Part shown: one piece after another, positions 23,070-36,100 of the stretch
Layout of the letters: the number at the start of each line of letters is the position of its first letter
Position numbering within the stretch: position 1 is the stretch's first letter
Source of the DNA: Aristolochia californica
Taxonomy: Eukaryota; Streptophyta; Magnoliopsida; Piperales; Aristolochiaceae
DNA: 64,000 bases
Assembly: GCA_029961685.1 (NCBI GenBank)
Contig: JARWKL010000006.1
Location: 3,348,001 to 3,412,000, forward strand
Reading direction: 5' to 3'
Made by a program: the position numbers and the translations under genes
Notes under the pieces: model-generated
Told to the model about the DNA's origin: nothing
What the model saw: the letters and a program-made list of their open reading frames with translations, nothing else
The model's database searches: none

Positions 23070-25780
23070 CGTTTAAACTACTATCAAGAACATACCAGAT
23101 TTGACAATCTTTCTCCATTTTTGTCGCAGACCAAGCCCTTTTCCCAGAAATTTTGCTCCTAAACCTACCAGCAGGCAACGGGATTTTCAAGATCGTTGGA
23201 GATTATAGAGAAAGATCAAATTACATCAGGTGAGATCGATTTGTAATCTAAATCTGTAAAACGAGACAAACTGACGGAAGATAAGCAACAGTCTCCTCTG
23301 ATTAACGACAACTTCCATTGTTTCCTTGCTGATCCGCAGCACTTTCTACAGTTAAACAGCTCTAGTCTGTGAATAAACAATCTTCATCGTCTTCTCCCTG
23401 TTCTTTTCCATTTTTGTTGTGATCCATCTTTCTGTGCGATTTTAGTGGTTGACCATGCGGGCTCGAAATAAAAAAGAATCTTCAGTATCGTGACTCCCCA
23501 GTTTCAATCAACAGTCGTGATCGTAAACCACCCACCATTGGAATCTTTCCAGGGACCTTTCGGCACCCTCAAAAGAGCCAGAAATTTCATGAGACAGATC
23601 CGTTAAGAGGTCCAATTTCTGTAATTTTTCGCCTTCCTTATATTTTATGCTTTTTAGTTTACTTCATCCATCAATGATGAACAGTGAGATGAGATCAGAA
23701 GAATGTCTGGGTTTAATAATCCTCCCTTCGAAGATTTTAGGCCATTAATGATTGTTTGAAATGAAAATTATTGCTCTTTGTTACATTCGACATTGAAATA
23801 AGAATCGATTGCTAAGACTAGAAAGAATCTTTTTTGGGAAGATTTATAACTTCCACTTGCTTTAATCAATCAATTCGATGCTTGATAATCATATAATTGT
23901 TCGGAATCTTCACCTTTCAAAAACGAAAAGGCGAAAAGACAAACCAAATGGGGTCGCCACATTGAACACCACTCATCATCGACCTTGAATCATGTTTCTG
24001 TTTCTGAGAAACATCGAAGGCAAATGACGCTTCTTCTTTCTGAGAAGCCTGCATGTAGGCTGTAGCAGAAAGTGAATTTAATGTCGAGAGAATTTTTTTT
24101 TTTTTTTAATGGCGAGACGAAGGGGTTAGATCAAAGCAGAGCTCTTCGGCGAACCAGCGAGATTTAAAAATTTAAAGATATCATATGATAAGGAAAAAGG
24201 CTTATCTTTTTCCTTTCGCCTCCATCAGTAGGACCAGTGCCGCATCTTCGTCGCTGGGTATTAAATAACTGGGTGTTCTTACAGTGTTGGGATTATTCAA
24301 TTCGATCGATCGATCGATCAACGAATAGGCTTACCCTTTTCATACTGTGGAGAGAAGGATTCGAGACAAACGGATATATGATCGCCGTCATCACTGTCCC
24401 ACTCATCGGACATTAATTACTGAGCAAAGACTTCGAGCAGAGAAGATGCGACGGCTCTTGCTTCTACCCAGGAGAGCTCAACCGTCCATGGCCTCTGCAA
24501 TTCGAGGTGGCGACAGCTTTATCCCTGCATTATTGAAATCACAAGACCGTCTTCTCAACAGAACTTGCATGGCTCTCCACGGAGAATTAAAGCGATGTGA
24601 CCACCGATCGCCGGCTGCCGGACTGCGGTGGCGTAGGAGAGCCAAACAGACCCCACACATCTCAACGACTGCTCCCAGAGTGGGAAACGGGGTTCCTCTT
24701 TAGGGGAAAAAGACGGTCCCGGAATCAACCGCCTAAAATCTCGATTCCTGCTGATGCAGACACTAATGTGTGTCCGATAGAACTGAATTTCTACTGCTCG
24801 GAGTCACCTTCTTTCCGTTCTCTTAATATGCGGTGTTAACGTTTGCTGGGAGATGCAGATAATCATGTGGAAGGGAGATATTTCAATTCTAATAATGGAA
24901 GTAGGAAGTGGGGAAGGTCCTATAGGGTCTCGTTCGTTTTGGGAGAATCTTCTGACAGTGCCTCTTCCGGCAACGATTCAAGAACTGGCGGATTTGCGAT
25001 CTCGTTTTGATCCGATAACCTCCTCAATCTCAAGATCACATGAATACCCATCTCTACAGTTAAACCCTAACTTCTTCACGGTTTTTGTTTCATTTAGAGT
25101 CTGAGTAACGGTGTCAGACTGAAGCTGAGGAGAGAATCCGAAGCTGGACGTGCAAAGAGGCAGTGACATCTCTGCACAGAAAATGGAAAAGAACGAAGAA
25201 GAAGAAATGCTTCCACGAGTAAAACTTGAATAAAGGAGACGCATTTACAGTGTCTACTGAATGTATTTGAGTCCACAAACATACAAAGGTTCTTCGTCCA
25301 AACTGGATTCCTAATTTTTTGCAGAAACACAAACCCAATTTCTCCATCACAAAAACAAGGACCCAGTAGTACAAAGGACGGAGATACCAGAAACGGAAAA
25401 AAAAAAAAAAAAAAGGAAATTACAAAGACCTCCATTGTTTTTTCTCGAAAGTGACACCGACACCCACCTCAATCACAGAAGCGTTATTGCCGCCGTTTTA
25501 GATATTGGTAGATGCACAATGAAAGGAACTCCGACACTGCTTTCCACCAATAAAAAGAACCACAACAATCACCAGAACACCACCTCTGTAAATGATCTGA
25601 TGATGGGCCTTCATGTTCTCCGGCAGCAAACCATTACTTCTAAATGAAACGGAAACAGACTTAGAAGAAAGAAAGAAGAGAAATCAGGGCATGCCAGTCA
25701 TTTTCTTTAGCAAAAGGAGGTCTGTGTAATTTCACCCAAGAAAAAGCAGGAAATTTTTCTTTCTGTTTCGTTACTGTCTT
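23070..25780. other. Intergenic, 2.7 kb, nothing recognised
   Basis: No coding region is supported. There is a short GATC microsatellite at about 24304-24318, a T-run near 24090-24108 and an A-run near 25397-25414. Open frames at 24347-24839 and 24853-25104 look like chance. The last few hundred bases before 25781 should include the 3' UTR of the ABA receptor gene. Confidence 0.5.
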
Positions 25781-26395
25781 TCACGGTTCTGTTTTCTCTT
25801 CCTTGGCCATCCCTTCCGCGACGGATCTGAGCTTCTGTAGATTAAGCTTCACGACGGTGTCCGCAAACATCCGTGTATCCTCCTCCGTGTTCCCTTCCGG
25901 CACATCAACCACATACGACTCCAAAACAACGCACCAGACTTTCCCTTCCCTCTTAAACTCGTTCACGCTCGTCATCGACTTGTAGTTCCTCAACCGATGC
26001 TCCCCTCCGATGATGCTGAATCCCGCAACGTGATGTTCGTCGTCCAGTACATCCAGCCTCTCCGTGCTGGTACTCGCCGGCAGCCCGGAGATGACGTTGA
26101 CCTCCCTGAGGCACCCCACCACTATCCGATCGCCCTTGAACGCGCAGCTCTTGATGAAGTGTTTGTAAACCTGTGGCCTGTCGAATTTCTGGACGATGGA
26201 CCAGACGGTCTCCAAGGGGGCGTGAACACGCTGCGCCAGGAGAGAACAGCATTGCCCCGTCTCCGCCATGCTGTAAGTGTGGTAATCGCTGATACAGGTC
26301 TTCAGCTCCTCGAATTCTCCTTCCGTAATCCCGCTCCGGACTGGGTACTCGAAATCCGCCTTCGATTTCGATGTCTCCCCGTCTTCCTCCATCAC
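25781..26395 (-). CDS. PYL: Abscisic acid receptor, PYR1/PYL1-type (subfamily III)
   Basis: Soluble START-domain receptor; with ABA bound it inhibits clade A PP2C phosphatases and so frees SnRK2 kinases. The gene has no intron, as is usual for this subfamily, and gives 204 residues. Features by residue: ABA-contact lysine K78 in YKHF, gate loop SGLPA (103-107), E112, latch HRL (133-135), Y138 and S140, and the C-terminal helix with N185 in KLNLQKL. The histidine after K78, linked to dimer formation in PYR1, is present. Blocks VVLESYVVDVPEGNTEEDT and MFADTVVKLNLQKL are closest to PYR1/PYL1; STERLD and SVNEF resemble PYL2, so subfamily placement is sure but the exact orthologue is not. Two start codons are adjacent (MMEEDG); either gives the same protein bar one residue. 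The leader is CT-rich. Confidence 0.95.
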   Translation of the reverse strand: MMEEDGETSKSKADFEYPVRSGITEGEFEELKTCISDYHTYSMAETGQCCSLLAQRVHAPLETVWSIVQKFDRPQVYKHFIKSCAFKGDRIVVGCLREVNVISGLPASTSTERLDVLDDEHHVAGFSIIGGEHRLRNYKSMTSVNEFKREGKVWCVVLESYVVDVPEGNTEEDTRMFADTVVKLNLQKLRSVAEGMAKEEKTEP

Positions 26396-26412
26396 CGCCG
26401 AATCCCTCCGCG

Positions 26413-26413
26413 C

Positions 26414-26460
<47 letters not shown>

Positions 26461-26461
26461 G
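26413..26461. repeat. (GA)n microsatellite in the PYL leader
   Basis: About 20 GA units with interruptions, 18 bp upstream of the receptor start codon. On the coding strand it is a CT repeat, a common feature of plant 5' UTRs and core promoters. Confidence 0.85.
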
Positions 26462-26559
26462 GAAGGGACGATACTTATTTTTATTTTCACTGGAAAAAAA
26501 AATAAAGAAAAAGGGGAAAACACAAGCAATAATAAGGATATATTAATATATTCCTTTTC

Positions 26560-27380
26560 ATTATTAAATAATTAAATAATTAAATATTAAAATAATATAA
26601 TAATTTCTGTCTCTTTCGGTCCTTTCAATTTCTGGGGTTTTTCATGGGGCATTTGGAGAGCTGTCAAGTGGGTGATGTGGACGCTTTGGCTCGGACTAAT
26701 TGTGTTCTGGCTCATAGCCGATCGAGCGCCGAGTCAGACTAGTCACGTACTTTTCTCACTTGCACGAAACCCCCACGCCATTTGAGGCCCATGTGAGTTG
26801 CTTCCCTTTTGGGCCCACAGCAACTTCGCGGGCCCGTTTTTATGTCAACGTCGTCTTCTTCCTGGGAGTCGTTTACCAGACCTACCAGATAACGTGCATG
26901 GAAGAACGGAGGAAGGAAAGCGAAATCCGATCGAAAAAAAGAAAAAGATTGTAGGCCGGCGGCCGACAATTCGGTCGACACTACTTCTTTTTATCCACCT
27001 ATTGACATTGGAAGACAGGTATTACACGGTCAAGAGACAAAAGTGAGAGGCTTTTGACTGTCGTAAGCGGAGAAAGGTTTTATTGTCTGGAGTTATCACC
27101 TTCCTCCACTGAATCCGAACCCTTTCCTTGGCTTAGTAGTATGACTGAGAGGTCCGAATGGCGAACAGACCCGCCCCCACTTTCTTTGATGAAGATCGAA
27201 ACTGTCTGGGTGGATATCAGGAAAGGAATTGTTTCCATTTATCAGTTAGGGATGATCATCTCGTCTGCTCCAAGGGAGGTTGCTTTACTGACTTGGGACA
27301 TTGACAAGGAGGGACATCGACTAACGTGGGTAGTAGAGGGTGTCGAATTTGAGAGAGGATTATTTGTTAAGGAATAGTCC
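26560..27380. other. Intergenic upstream of PYL
   Basis: AT-rich promoter-side sequence near 26520-26605, then mixed sequence. A 107-codon open frame at 27054-27377 (+) matches nothing I know and has no supporting context. Confidence 0.45.
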
Positions 27381-27824
27381 ACGTGGATTAGTGAGTATAA
27401 ATATATTAAGCCTATTAGTTGGCAAAGAGATTTCTTAGTTGGTTAGTTATTTTGGGATGGACATTGGTATTTGGTATTTTTTTTCTCCTTTTTCTTCCCC
27501 AGTCGCACTTTTCCCGCCCAGCCTCCCCCACCGCCCATGCTGTCATTTTTTACTCATGGCTCCTGAAGATACTCAAACCACTATTTCTAATGACCATGAT
27601 CTAACCCAACCTCTTACGGTGCTCAACATTCACAATTCTGTCAAACTCATATCCACCAACAATCTTTGCTGGAAGTTCAAGATGAAAACCATTCTTGTCG
27701 GTTATGATCTATAAAATTTTGTTGATGGTTTCTATTATGCGCCCTCAGCCACAAAGACTATCAATCCCGAATACCAAAAATGGTAATCTCTTCCTCTTTC
27801 CTTTTCTTCACATGATATCAGAGC
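27381..27824 (+). mobile_element. Copia fragments: LTR-like end, gag N-terminus and a primer-site-like motif
   Basis: At 27556-27782 the frame MAPEDTQTT... continues into LTVLNIHNSVKLISTNNLCW, FKMKTILVGYDL, a TAA stop where glutamine is expected, and then NFVDGSYYAPSATKT-like codons. This is the N-terminus of a Copia gag. The preceding segment has a TATA-like tataaatatatt near 27400 and a pyrimidine-rich tract, as in an LTR. At 27812-27824 tgatatcagagc resembles a tRNA-Met primer site but lies after gag, the wrong order for one element, so two elements are probably joined here. No further gag-pol follows. Confidence 0.6.
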
Positions 27825-29139
27825 CGGGACTCCACCCAAATTATCTATTTGTAGAACTACAAAAAAGGGCCTACACGTGAAAGGGAAGATGTAAGCTACA
27901 TGAACTCAATGCCTCCAAAACTTGACTAGGAAAACTCTACTCCCACAACCACTACCACCATCACTATGATCAAACAAAATTGGGAAGGTTGGGAAGGTGC
28001 TCTCCTTTTTTTATCAATGGAGAAGGGTCCCCTACCCTCTCCCCCACCTTGTGGAGGTTCTTCACGATAGAAGCAAGAATTTTAAGCTTTTTCTTTTCCT
28101 AAAACTTGCAAGGGCCTTAAAAAATTTTAGTTAAAGACTGATGATGATTTTGTCAGTTCCTCCCATGGAAGGTGGAGACCCAGTCAATTTGGGCTTTGCA
28201 AGCCGCTTAAGGATTTGGAGCTTCATCAACACTAAAGACATGATGATGAAGCCATGGACTTGAATAATGACGAAATTCCACCATAGCCTGCAACTTGCCA
28301 TTAATAAACATCAAAGAAAGGGTGAGGGGGACAAAGCTTGCGTGGTTCCCTCCCAACTCCACTTGTTCTTGATTCCTCTCTCTATATTAGTTGCCCTTCC
28401 ATCGTTCATTATGGGAGCCAAAAGTTAACCAGCTTTCGCTGCGATTCGCCTATTCTTCTAATTGACTTTGAATCCCCTAAAATGGAAAACCGAATCATTC
28501 AAACTGTTTGCGTCTTTTATGGAGGAATGGGATCTACCCAGTACTCTGAGAGGCGATAGCCCTTCTTCTCCAATAAGACCTCTTTGGAAGATTTATTGAC
28601 TCCTATTTGTTATTTACAGGATTAGATCAAACTTTACAGAGAAAATTCTCTCACGAGAACGTGAGAGGAAGATGAAGAGGTAGCTATTCTCAAAAAGAAA
28701 AATCACAAACGGGACTTAATCAAAAAGCATATTTTAACATTATATCGTAAATCTTTATAGGAGAGATTCTTTCACTAAAAATTCTCAAGAACAACAAATC
28801 CTCGGAGGTTACTCTCGTCCTAACCTTGCAAAGACGGTCTCATCGAAGAACACTGAAAGAAAGCGATTTCAATAGGGATTTTCGTCGAATTTACTATGAT
28901 TTCCTGAACATGTTCTTTAAGAACATCTACAACCCATTCGTCTTGTTTACAACCTCGTCTTGGCCATGCAATGGCTTCACCCGGAAAATGTTCAGTTTCG
29001 ACAAGGTGAAAGTGGTAGACTACTGTGCTGCGGTAAGCATAAGTTTTCTTTAATAATGAAATTAAGATGAGGGAATTCATGTGAATGGAGAGCTGAAGAT
29101 TGATTGTATGGAATATCGATTGCCGGACTCAAAAGCCAT

Positions 29140-29400
29140 GGAGGTATACGGGCAAAGAGGAGAACATGCAGAGGGAAGACATCAAGATGTTGGTGAAGAC
29201 ATAGTGGGACATTTACAACGAGGAGTCCTTGGAGAGACACGGCAGGGTGCCGGAGCCTACCGGTGTGCGGCCATGTCGGAGGCCGGAGTTGTTCACTGTA
29301 GAACAGCGCTATCGGCGGCGTAGACGCCCAGGGTCTGATTTGGTAGAATTGTTGGGGTCCTCAAGCATTAATGTTGGATCCCAGGAGCTACGGAATCTCC
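29140..29400 (+). pseudogene. Possible degenerate coding fragment, family unknown
   Basis: One frame reads GKEENMQREDIKMLVKT, a TAG stop, then WDIYNEESLERHGRVPEP and a basic, arginine-rich tail ending in TGA near 29400. The stop replaces what would be a tryptophan codon, and composition is protein-like, which suggests a decayed gene. I cannot name the family. It could be chance. Confidence 0.3.
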
Positions 29401-29591
29401 TCCATTGAAGCTTCTGGGAGAGACTGTCATATTGAGATTGTCGTATTGGGTCTGGTTTCGTCCTCGACATGAAGTTTCCTTACGGAAATCCTGAGAATGA
29501 GCGGTAGCCCATAAGCTACAGAATCTCCTCCATTGAAGCTTCTGGGAGAAACTGTCATATTCAGATTGTCGTATTGGGTCTGGTTTCGTCC
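29386..29591. repeat. Two direct repeats of about 77 bp, 128 bp apart
   Basis: Copies at 29386-29462 and 29514-29591 share gaatctcctccattgaagct and gtcgtattgggtctggtttc with only a few differences. The second is followed by a sequence starting gggactgttagg. Confidence 0.85.
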
Positions 29592-30100
29592 GGGACTGTT
29601 AGGATCAGGTAACCGGTTCCTTGTCTTTGTTTCTATTGCATTCTATCTCATTGTATCACAGAGTTTATAGGAAAAAGAAAAGATTGTGAACATTCTACTT
29701 CCATATCTGTCTTATGTTCATGTATAAATTCTATTATACTTATGTCATTTTGATGTTCAAAAGTCCTATTTGTGTAAAAAGAAGTCTATTTAGACAAAAG
29801 TATTTTATTACATTCATTGATAATCTTACTGTTTCTCTCAAAAGATAGGTAAGAAGTCTTTGATGTATTCCAATAATTTTTAATAAAGTAAAGGTTTAAT
29901 TTTCTTCTAATATTCATGTAGTGTGTTCTAAGAGTACAAGAAACATACTAAAAGAATGCTCAGGTCTGCTCAAACCGAAATCTAACCTTTCAGGTTGTTT
30001 TGTTTTATTCTGTGAAATGCACCTGAGTTAGGTCTCACCATGCAGTGCCATGCAAGAACTTCTCCATCCAAACTATGTAAGAAGAGACAGAGAGGCTGAA

Positions 30101-33100
30101 TCAACGAGCTTGATCCCATTCGTTGTCATCAATCCAATCACCATAGATTCTACTGATCTTGTCCGGCCCTTTCCATTTTTGAAGAGGCCTCTGCCCCTGT
30201 CTCAGACTAACTCCAGTAGATCTCTGAGAAGAAACACCCATGTAAATATCTACTGTATGAGGAACTGATGTACTACTTGCAACAACACCGTCTGCCTGCG
30301 TCTTTGAAGCTGCTCCAGCCTGCTTCCCATCCACTGTAATTGTTGAAGAATCTCTGCCCTCCTCCACAAGTCCACCACCATATCTATGAAGCTCTGTTGT
30401 CAGATTCATGAAGAAAACATAGAAAAATTAATTCAGAGAGTACTTACATTAAGCATTTCACCCCTCTCATTTGACACTCAATTTTGCTAACATTACTGGA
30501 TAGAAACAAAAGCAATATTCTTCATCCAAAGGTAAATATTTTGCTAAATTAGCTGAGTGTTGAATTTACAGATGAGGTAAACCAGAAAAAAGAGACTAGC
30601 ATGCAGAAAGGCCAGGGGAAATCCATCAAGATTCTGGCCGTCGGGTGAAGATCCACCTGAAAGTATGCTGTCCTTGTTTTTTTTTTTTTTTCAACTACAT
30701 TTACTGCAAACTTTTCTCTGAGAAGTACCAGAACAAATTTCACAGTTCAGAGATGTCAAATTCTCTAATTCCCAATGTTTACCAAATTGAACAGCTTTAC
30801 ACACAAATTTTGTATCAAAGTACCTCTGGTACTCAGATACGTTTTTAGCAAGACGAAATTTGCCACACAGACAAAAAACCCAAAATCACACTGCAGAGGC
30901 TGCTTTTTTAAGATCACACTTAGAAAAGAAGCCCGAATCTTATATTCTGTAAAATAACTGGAAGCATATTCATGGACAAGCACATGAAGCTGGGAACATG
31001 AAATTCAAATCTAAAACTTGTTTACAAAATTCAAATCTACAACAGAAAGTATGTTCACAAGCAGATGCAACTGAATAATTCTAAAAGCTCTTCAAGAAAG
31101 GGTTTTTTACAAAATTGTTGATTGATTGAAGGTTGAAGGTAAAAGGCTAGGCTTTTTTCATTAATTTCTGTCATAACTCTTATGGTTAATGGTTACTGCT
31201 GTCAATTGAACAACTTCATATAATATTTGTGCCCCTAGAGGGTTGTTAGGATTCTCTTACCCTATTCTTGCCTGTGCATGCCATACAAACACTGTTTGCC
31301 TGCGTCATCAACATCTGGGCAGACATCAGCCCTTATTAACCATTTTGAATGCTTTTATTTGTGGATTATTGGAGTGTAGAGGTGTCATCTACAATTGCAG
31401 TTTAGTCACCCTAATTACTCGGTGGTGTGTGGGACGCACCTGACCTATGCAAGCTAATCTGGGTTTCTATTAATACAGATGATTCTAAATTATATTCCAG
31501 CGTGTGTAGTGGAATTTTTTGTTGAGAATTACTGAATGGCCAATTCCGGTAAGGTAGTTACACCCTCAAAGAGTTCAGGGAATTCTGTTTCCAAGGAATC
31601 ACATACTATTCAGATAACCTCTACTAAACTCAATGAGGCAATTATATTAATTGGTCTAGGGTTGTTCAAATGTTTCTTAAAGCTAAGACGAAGCTAAAGT
31701 TTCTGAAAGAGGTTCCTCCATTCCATCCTAATGATGATTGAGAAGTTGAAGATAGTCAAGTTATGACTTGACTTGTTAATAGCATGGAGGACAGTCAAAG
31801 TGATCAGGTTATGAGTTGTAACATTACAAGATCTGGGATACTCTAAAAGACTATTTTTTTCACAAGAAACTAATTTGTCACGAATCTATGAGCTCTATGC
31901 AAAGTTCTTTGGTATGTCCAGGAATGAGAGAACAGTCACTCAATATTTTACAGAGATGAGGAGCATTTTGCAAGAAATTAACACCTTTCATCCTTTTACT
32001 ACTGATGCAACTGAGTTCTGGAAAGAGAAAAATCAGATTCAAGTAACTCGTTTTCTAGATGGATGTAGACCATAATATGACACTATACGGGCACAAATAT
32101 TGGCTGATGATAGTGATCATAAATTGGAAAAGGTTTAAAACAGAGTTCTTCGGGCTGAAGGAGTAGTGAAAAATGGTAAAACTACTACGAGTTCTGATTC
32201 TGCTCTACACATTTCTTCTTCTATTTCTAGGTCTGAATTGTCTAGAGGAGGACTTGGAGGTAGAGGACATGGCAATCACAACACAGGACAAGGTAGAGAT
32301 TGTGCAGATAGAAAGTGTGTGCAGTGTGCCAGATCTAATCACTTCTCAAATAAATGTTGAAAATTTTTTGGAAGCTAATTCTAGTGTGTCAGTGGACAGT
32401 GGAGAAGTGGTTAACAGTGAATAGCATCATCTGGGAGTACCCAGGAGACACTACAGATGATACTACAGCAGTTGAGTCAACTAGCTTTAGCAACTACTCC
32501 AACTTCTCAAGCCTCCTGAATCCTCTAACTGTCAATACTACAATGACAAGCTCAGGTATGTCTGCACTTCATATTTCCTATCTTCGTCCTAAGTGGTAGA
32601 TTCTAGCGCGTCCAGCCATATGTCAGGTATGTCTTCCATTTTCTCAAATATGTCACCATCTTCATCTCACAAATTAGTTTCCTTGGCTGATGGTTCTAGG
32701 GTTTGGTATCTCTTTAACTTTTGTGATGTATGTTCCAAAATTTATTATCAATGTATTGTTTGTCAGCGAAATTACTCAGTTACTTAATTTCTCAATCACA
32801 TTTTCCATCTCACCGTGTACTTCAGGACTTGCAGACGACGAGGCAGATCAGTTTTGAGCATGAGAGTGACTGACTGTACTATCGTGATGTTGTTCCAGAA
32901 GAGAAGTTCGATGCTTTACAAGCTACATTATCTCCTTATGGCATTTGCGCTTGGGACATCCGTCAATATTCAAGCTCCATCAATTTGTTCCTACTCTTCC
33001 TTTTGGTACATCGTTTGACTAGGGAAACACCACCGTAGTTCATTTCCACTAAGTAGTCGACAGAGTCATCACCTTTTCCTTTGGAACATTCAGATGTATG

Positions 33101-36100
33101 GGGCCCATGTCAGGTTTCTAGTCCTTTTGGTTTTAAATATTTTTTGACTTTCATTGATGATTATTGTCGTGTGACTTGGGTGCATCTTCTTCAAAGAGAA
33201 ATCAGAAGTATTTGATATATTTCTCAAGTTTTGTGCTGAAATAAAAATACAATTTAGTGCTTCCTTTCTTATTTTTTATTCAAACAATGACCTTGAATTT
33301 GCTAATAGTAGATTCTCCACTTTTTGCAATATGCATGGCATCATTCATCAAACCTCCTATGTGTACACTCCACGGTAAAATGGAGTAGTAGAGCTAAGAC
33401 TAGACATTTACTTGAAATTGCTCGAATACTTTTATTTCAAATGAATGTTTCAAAGTCATTTTGGGGGATTTGGTGCCTACATCTTATTATTAATTAATCG
33501 AATGCCATCTTCTGTGTTAGGTGGTCGCATTCCTATGCATTTGTTAAAATCTAGGAGTAAGCCATTCGATGTATCCCCTCAAGTTTTTGGCTCAAACTGC
33601 TTTGTTTATTGTGTTAGTCCACATATTGATAAATTCTCTCCTCAGGCTATTGGTGTTCTTTCTTGGGTATTCTAGGACACAAAAAGGTTATCAGTGTTAT
33701 GATTATATGTCTGAAAAGGTGTATGTTTCTGCAAATGTTATCTTCTTTGAGAGTACACCTTATTTTTCATCGTCTGAGGAACTCACTTCTGAATACAATA
33801 TCTATCTTTAAGCCTCCTTTACATATTCCTATTCTTGATGTCCCTAGTACAAGCACTACTCAACAACCACAAAAGCCATTACAAGTGTATCAAAGTTGGC
33901 ATATGTGTGTGCAATGCTCACTAGTGAAGAGAACAGAACAACTATCAACAACACCCATCCTCAATACCTATAAATCCTATGGTAAGTGACCTCGATCTTC
34001 TTGTTTCTCTCGAGAAAGCTAAACAATCTTGCACTCAACATCCTTTATCTCGTGATGTGTCATTTGCTTCTCTCTCTCTCCGCAATATCGATCTTTTGCC
34101 ATGTTTGTTTCCAATCTCTATTCCCACATAGTGTGCAGGATGCCTAATGCAGGAGAAGCCAAGTCGGATGATGCTGAGTTGTCAGATAGCACGTTGCTGG
34201 CATTGAAATACCTCAAGTTGATAGATCAGCGCAAAGAGGGCAGGTAATCGGATCTTTTCCCTGAACCCGGGTTGGGCCAGAATTTTGAGGGTTTGGGGTT
34301 TGCCTTCTTTCTTTGAGCTATGCAGCCCGGCTTGTCGGGGGCGTGAATTTTTTTGTTTAAGGCTCTGTTCTGTGAACAAGGCAGATTATTATTGGATTTG
34401 GAAATTTTGTATCGAATACCAGAGAAGGTTTTCTCTGTGTTTTAGGGCATACCTCTTGCATTCTTCCCGTGGATCATCAGTTGGATTCGCCAGCATGATA
34501 ATCGCTATCTTGTTCGGCGTCAATGCCTTAACTTCCCCAAAGTGGGAAAATGTTATAGATGCCTTGATTACTCGAAAGACATGGTTGTTGATTGTAGATG
34601 GGTATGTACAAATACCATGCGAATGGAACTATGAAACACTGTAAAGGTCGATTGGTGGCGAAGGTATACTGAAACATGTGGTTTTGATGTCTTAGACACA
34701 TTCTCACCAGTTGCTTGGCTTAGCATTTTTTGGATTTTGATATCACTAGCAGTTAATCAGGGCAGGTCCTTATACCAGTTTGATATTAAAAATGTGTTTT
34801 TAAAAGGAGATGTGAAGGACGAAGTGTATATGAAAAAACTCCAAGGTATGTTGCTCAGGGAGAGAGAAGTAAAATGTGCAATTTTCAAAAGGCCATTTAT
34901 GGTTTGAAACAGAGCCCATGTGCATGGTTTGAAAATTTTAGTAACATGATGATGTTGTTTGGGTTTCTCAAAAGCCATAGTGACCACTCTATATTTATTT
35001 TGCGCATGCAGATTGGAATTGTGGTTTTAGTGGTATATGTTGATGATATTGTACCCACTAGGGATGATATTGAAGGTATCAAGGATGTGAAGAATTATCT
35101 CAAACAGCCTTTTCAGACTAAGGACCTTGGTATACTAAAATACTTCTTCGGGATAAAAGTGACAAGAAGTAAAAAAAGGTATGATTTTACCTAAGATAAA
35201 ATATGTGATTGGTATGTTGAATGAGTATGGTCTATTGGGAAATTTTCCGCCATGGAGGCATTAGGAAATTTTCCAGGAGATTTTAGAGATTACCACATTA
35301 TTTTCTTGTATTTGGTCTCACATTCCGAGATCTGCAAATTCGGCAGCAGATGTGCTTGCCAAACAGGGAGCATCTCTTCAACATCTTGTTGTTAGGGATT
35401 TGCTCCCTATCTCTTTGTAATTTTTCGCCTTTTTAATGAATTACATCTTTATAAAAAAAAAAAAAAAAAGAGGTGAATTAGGTGTTCATCAATGTAATTT
35501 TTACTTAGTTTTATTACTGTTTGGAAGCAGTAAGAGAGATAGCTAGAGTAGGGGCAATTCTGTCGTTTTCTCTTGTAATAACTTAAAGCTAATATAAAGA
35601 GATTAGGGGTCGATCTTATTCCCTATCCCTGACAATTTCTTCAATGTCTCTTCCTCTCCTCTTCCTCTTCTCTTTCTCACTTCTTCCAAAAAAATTTCTT
35701 TTCATTATTTTACAAGGTTTTTAGCCACAATTAAGATCTTCGAGAAAGAAAAATGTAAGAAAATGAGACAAGCTTGAAAGCAGAGTATGTTGTTACCATT
35801 AAATACATACAGCAAACTCGGAATCCAAGCTAAAGCCATGAACCCATTTTGAAACCGTGAAGGCAGAGTTCTTGGAGTGTTAAGAATAACTTCGTGACCA
35901 GAAAATTAAGGTATCTTGGTTTACAATATTCAGAAAGTAAAGCAGACTATTAAGGTTAATCTAAGATGGATAAATGGAACCAAAAGGAGAGTTTAAATAT
36001 AGCATACCTCCTAGGCCATGAGCAAAATGGCACTTGCTCCCGAACGGACAGTACCCAGTAGTCTCCCACTTGTTGCATACTCTAGTTTTCCAATTTGAAG

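Larger units (their letters stand above)
27825..30100. other. Intergenic between retroelement scraps and the CCCH gene
   Basis: Contains degenerate sequence, a 128-bp-spaced duplication and a possible coding relic, listed separately. The part next to 30101 (about 29650-30100) should hold the 3' UTR of the CCCH gene. No intact gene is seen. Confidence 0.45.

Noticed and set aside
23640..23760. Possible C/D snoRNA (caatgatgaac as box C)
   Set aside because: No matching D box at a suitable distance and no terminal stem.
24347..25104. Overlapping open frames of 60-120 codons between the tRNA and the ABA receptor gene
   Set aside because: No recognised motif, no splice partners and biased composition; open frames exist on both strands at once, as expected by chance in moderately GC-rich sequence.
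35495..35700. Possible 3' LTR of the intronic Copia relic
   Set aside because: General LTR-like features only (short ATAA box, pyrimidine-rich end); no second copy in the window and no TG start beside a polypurine tract.
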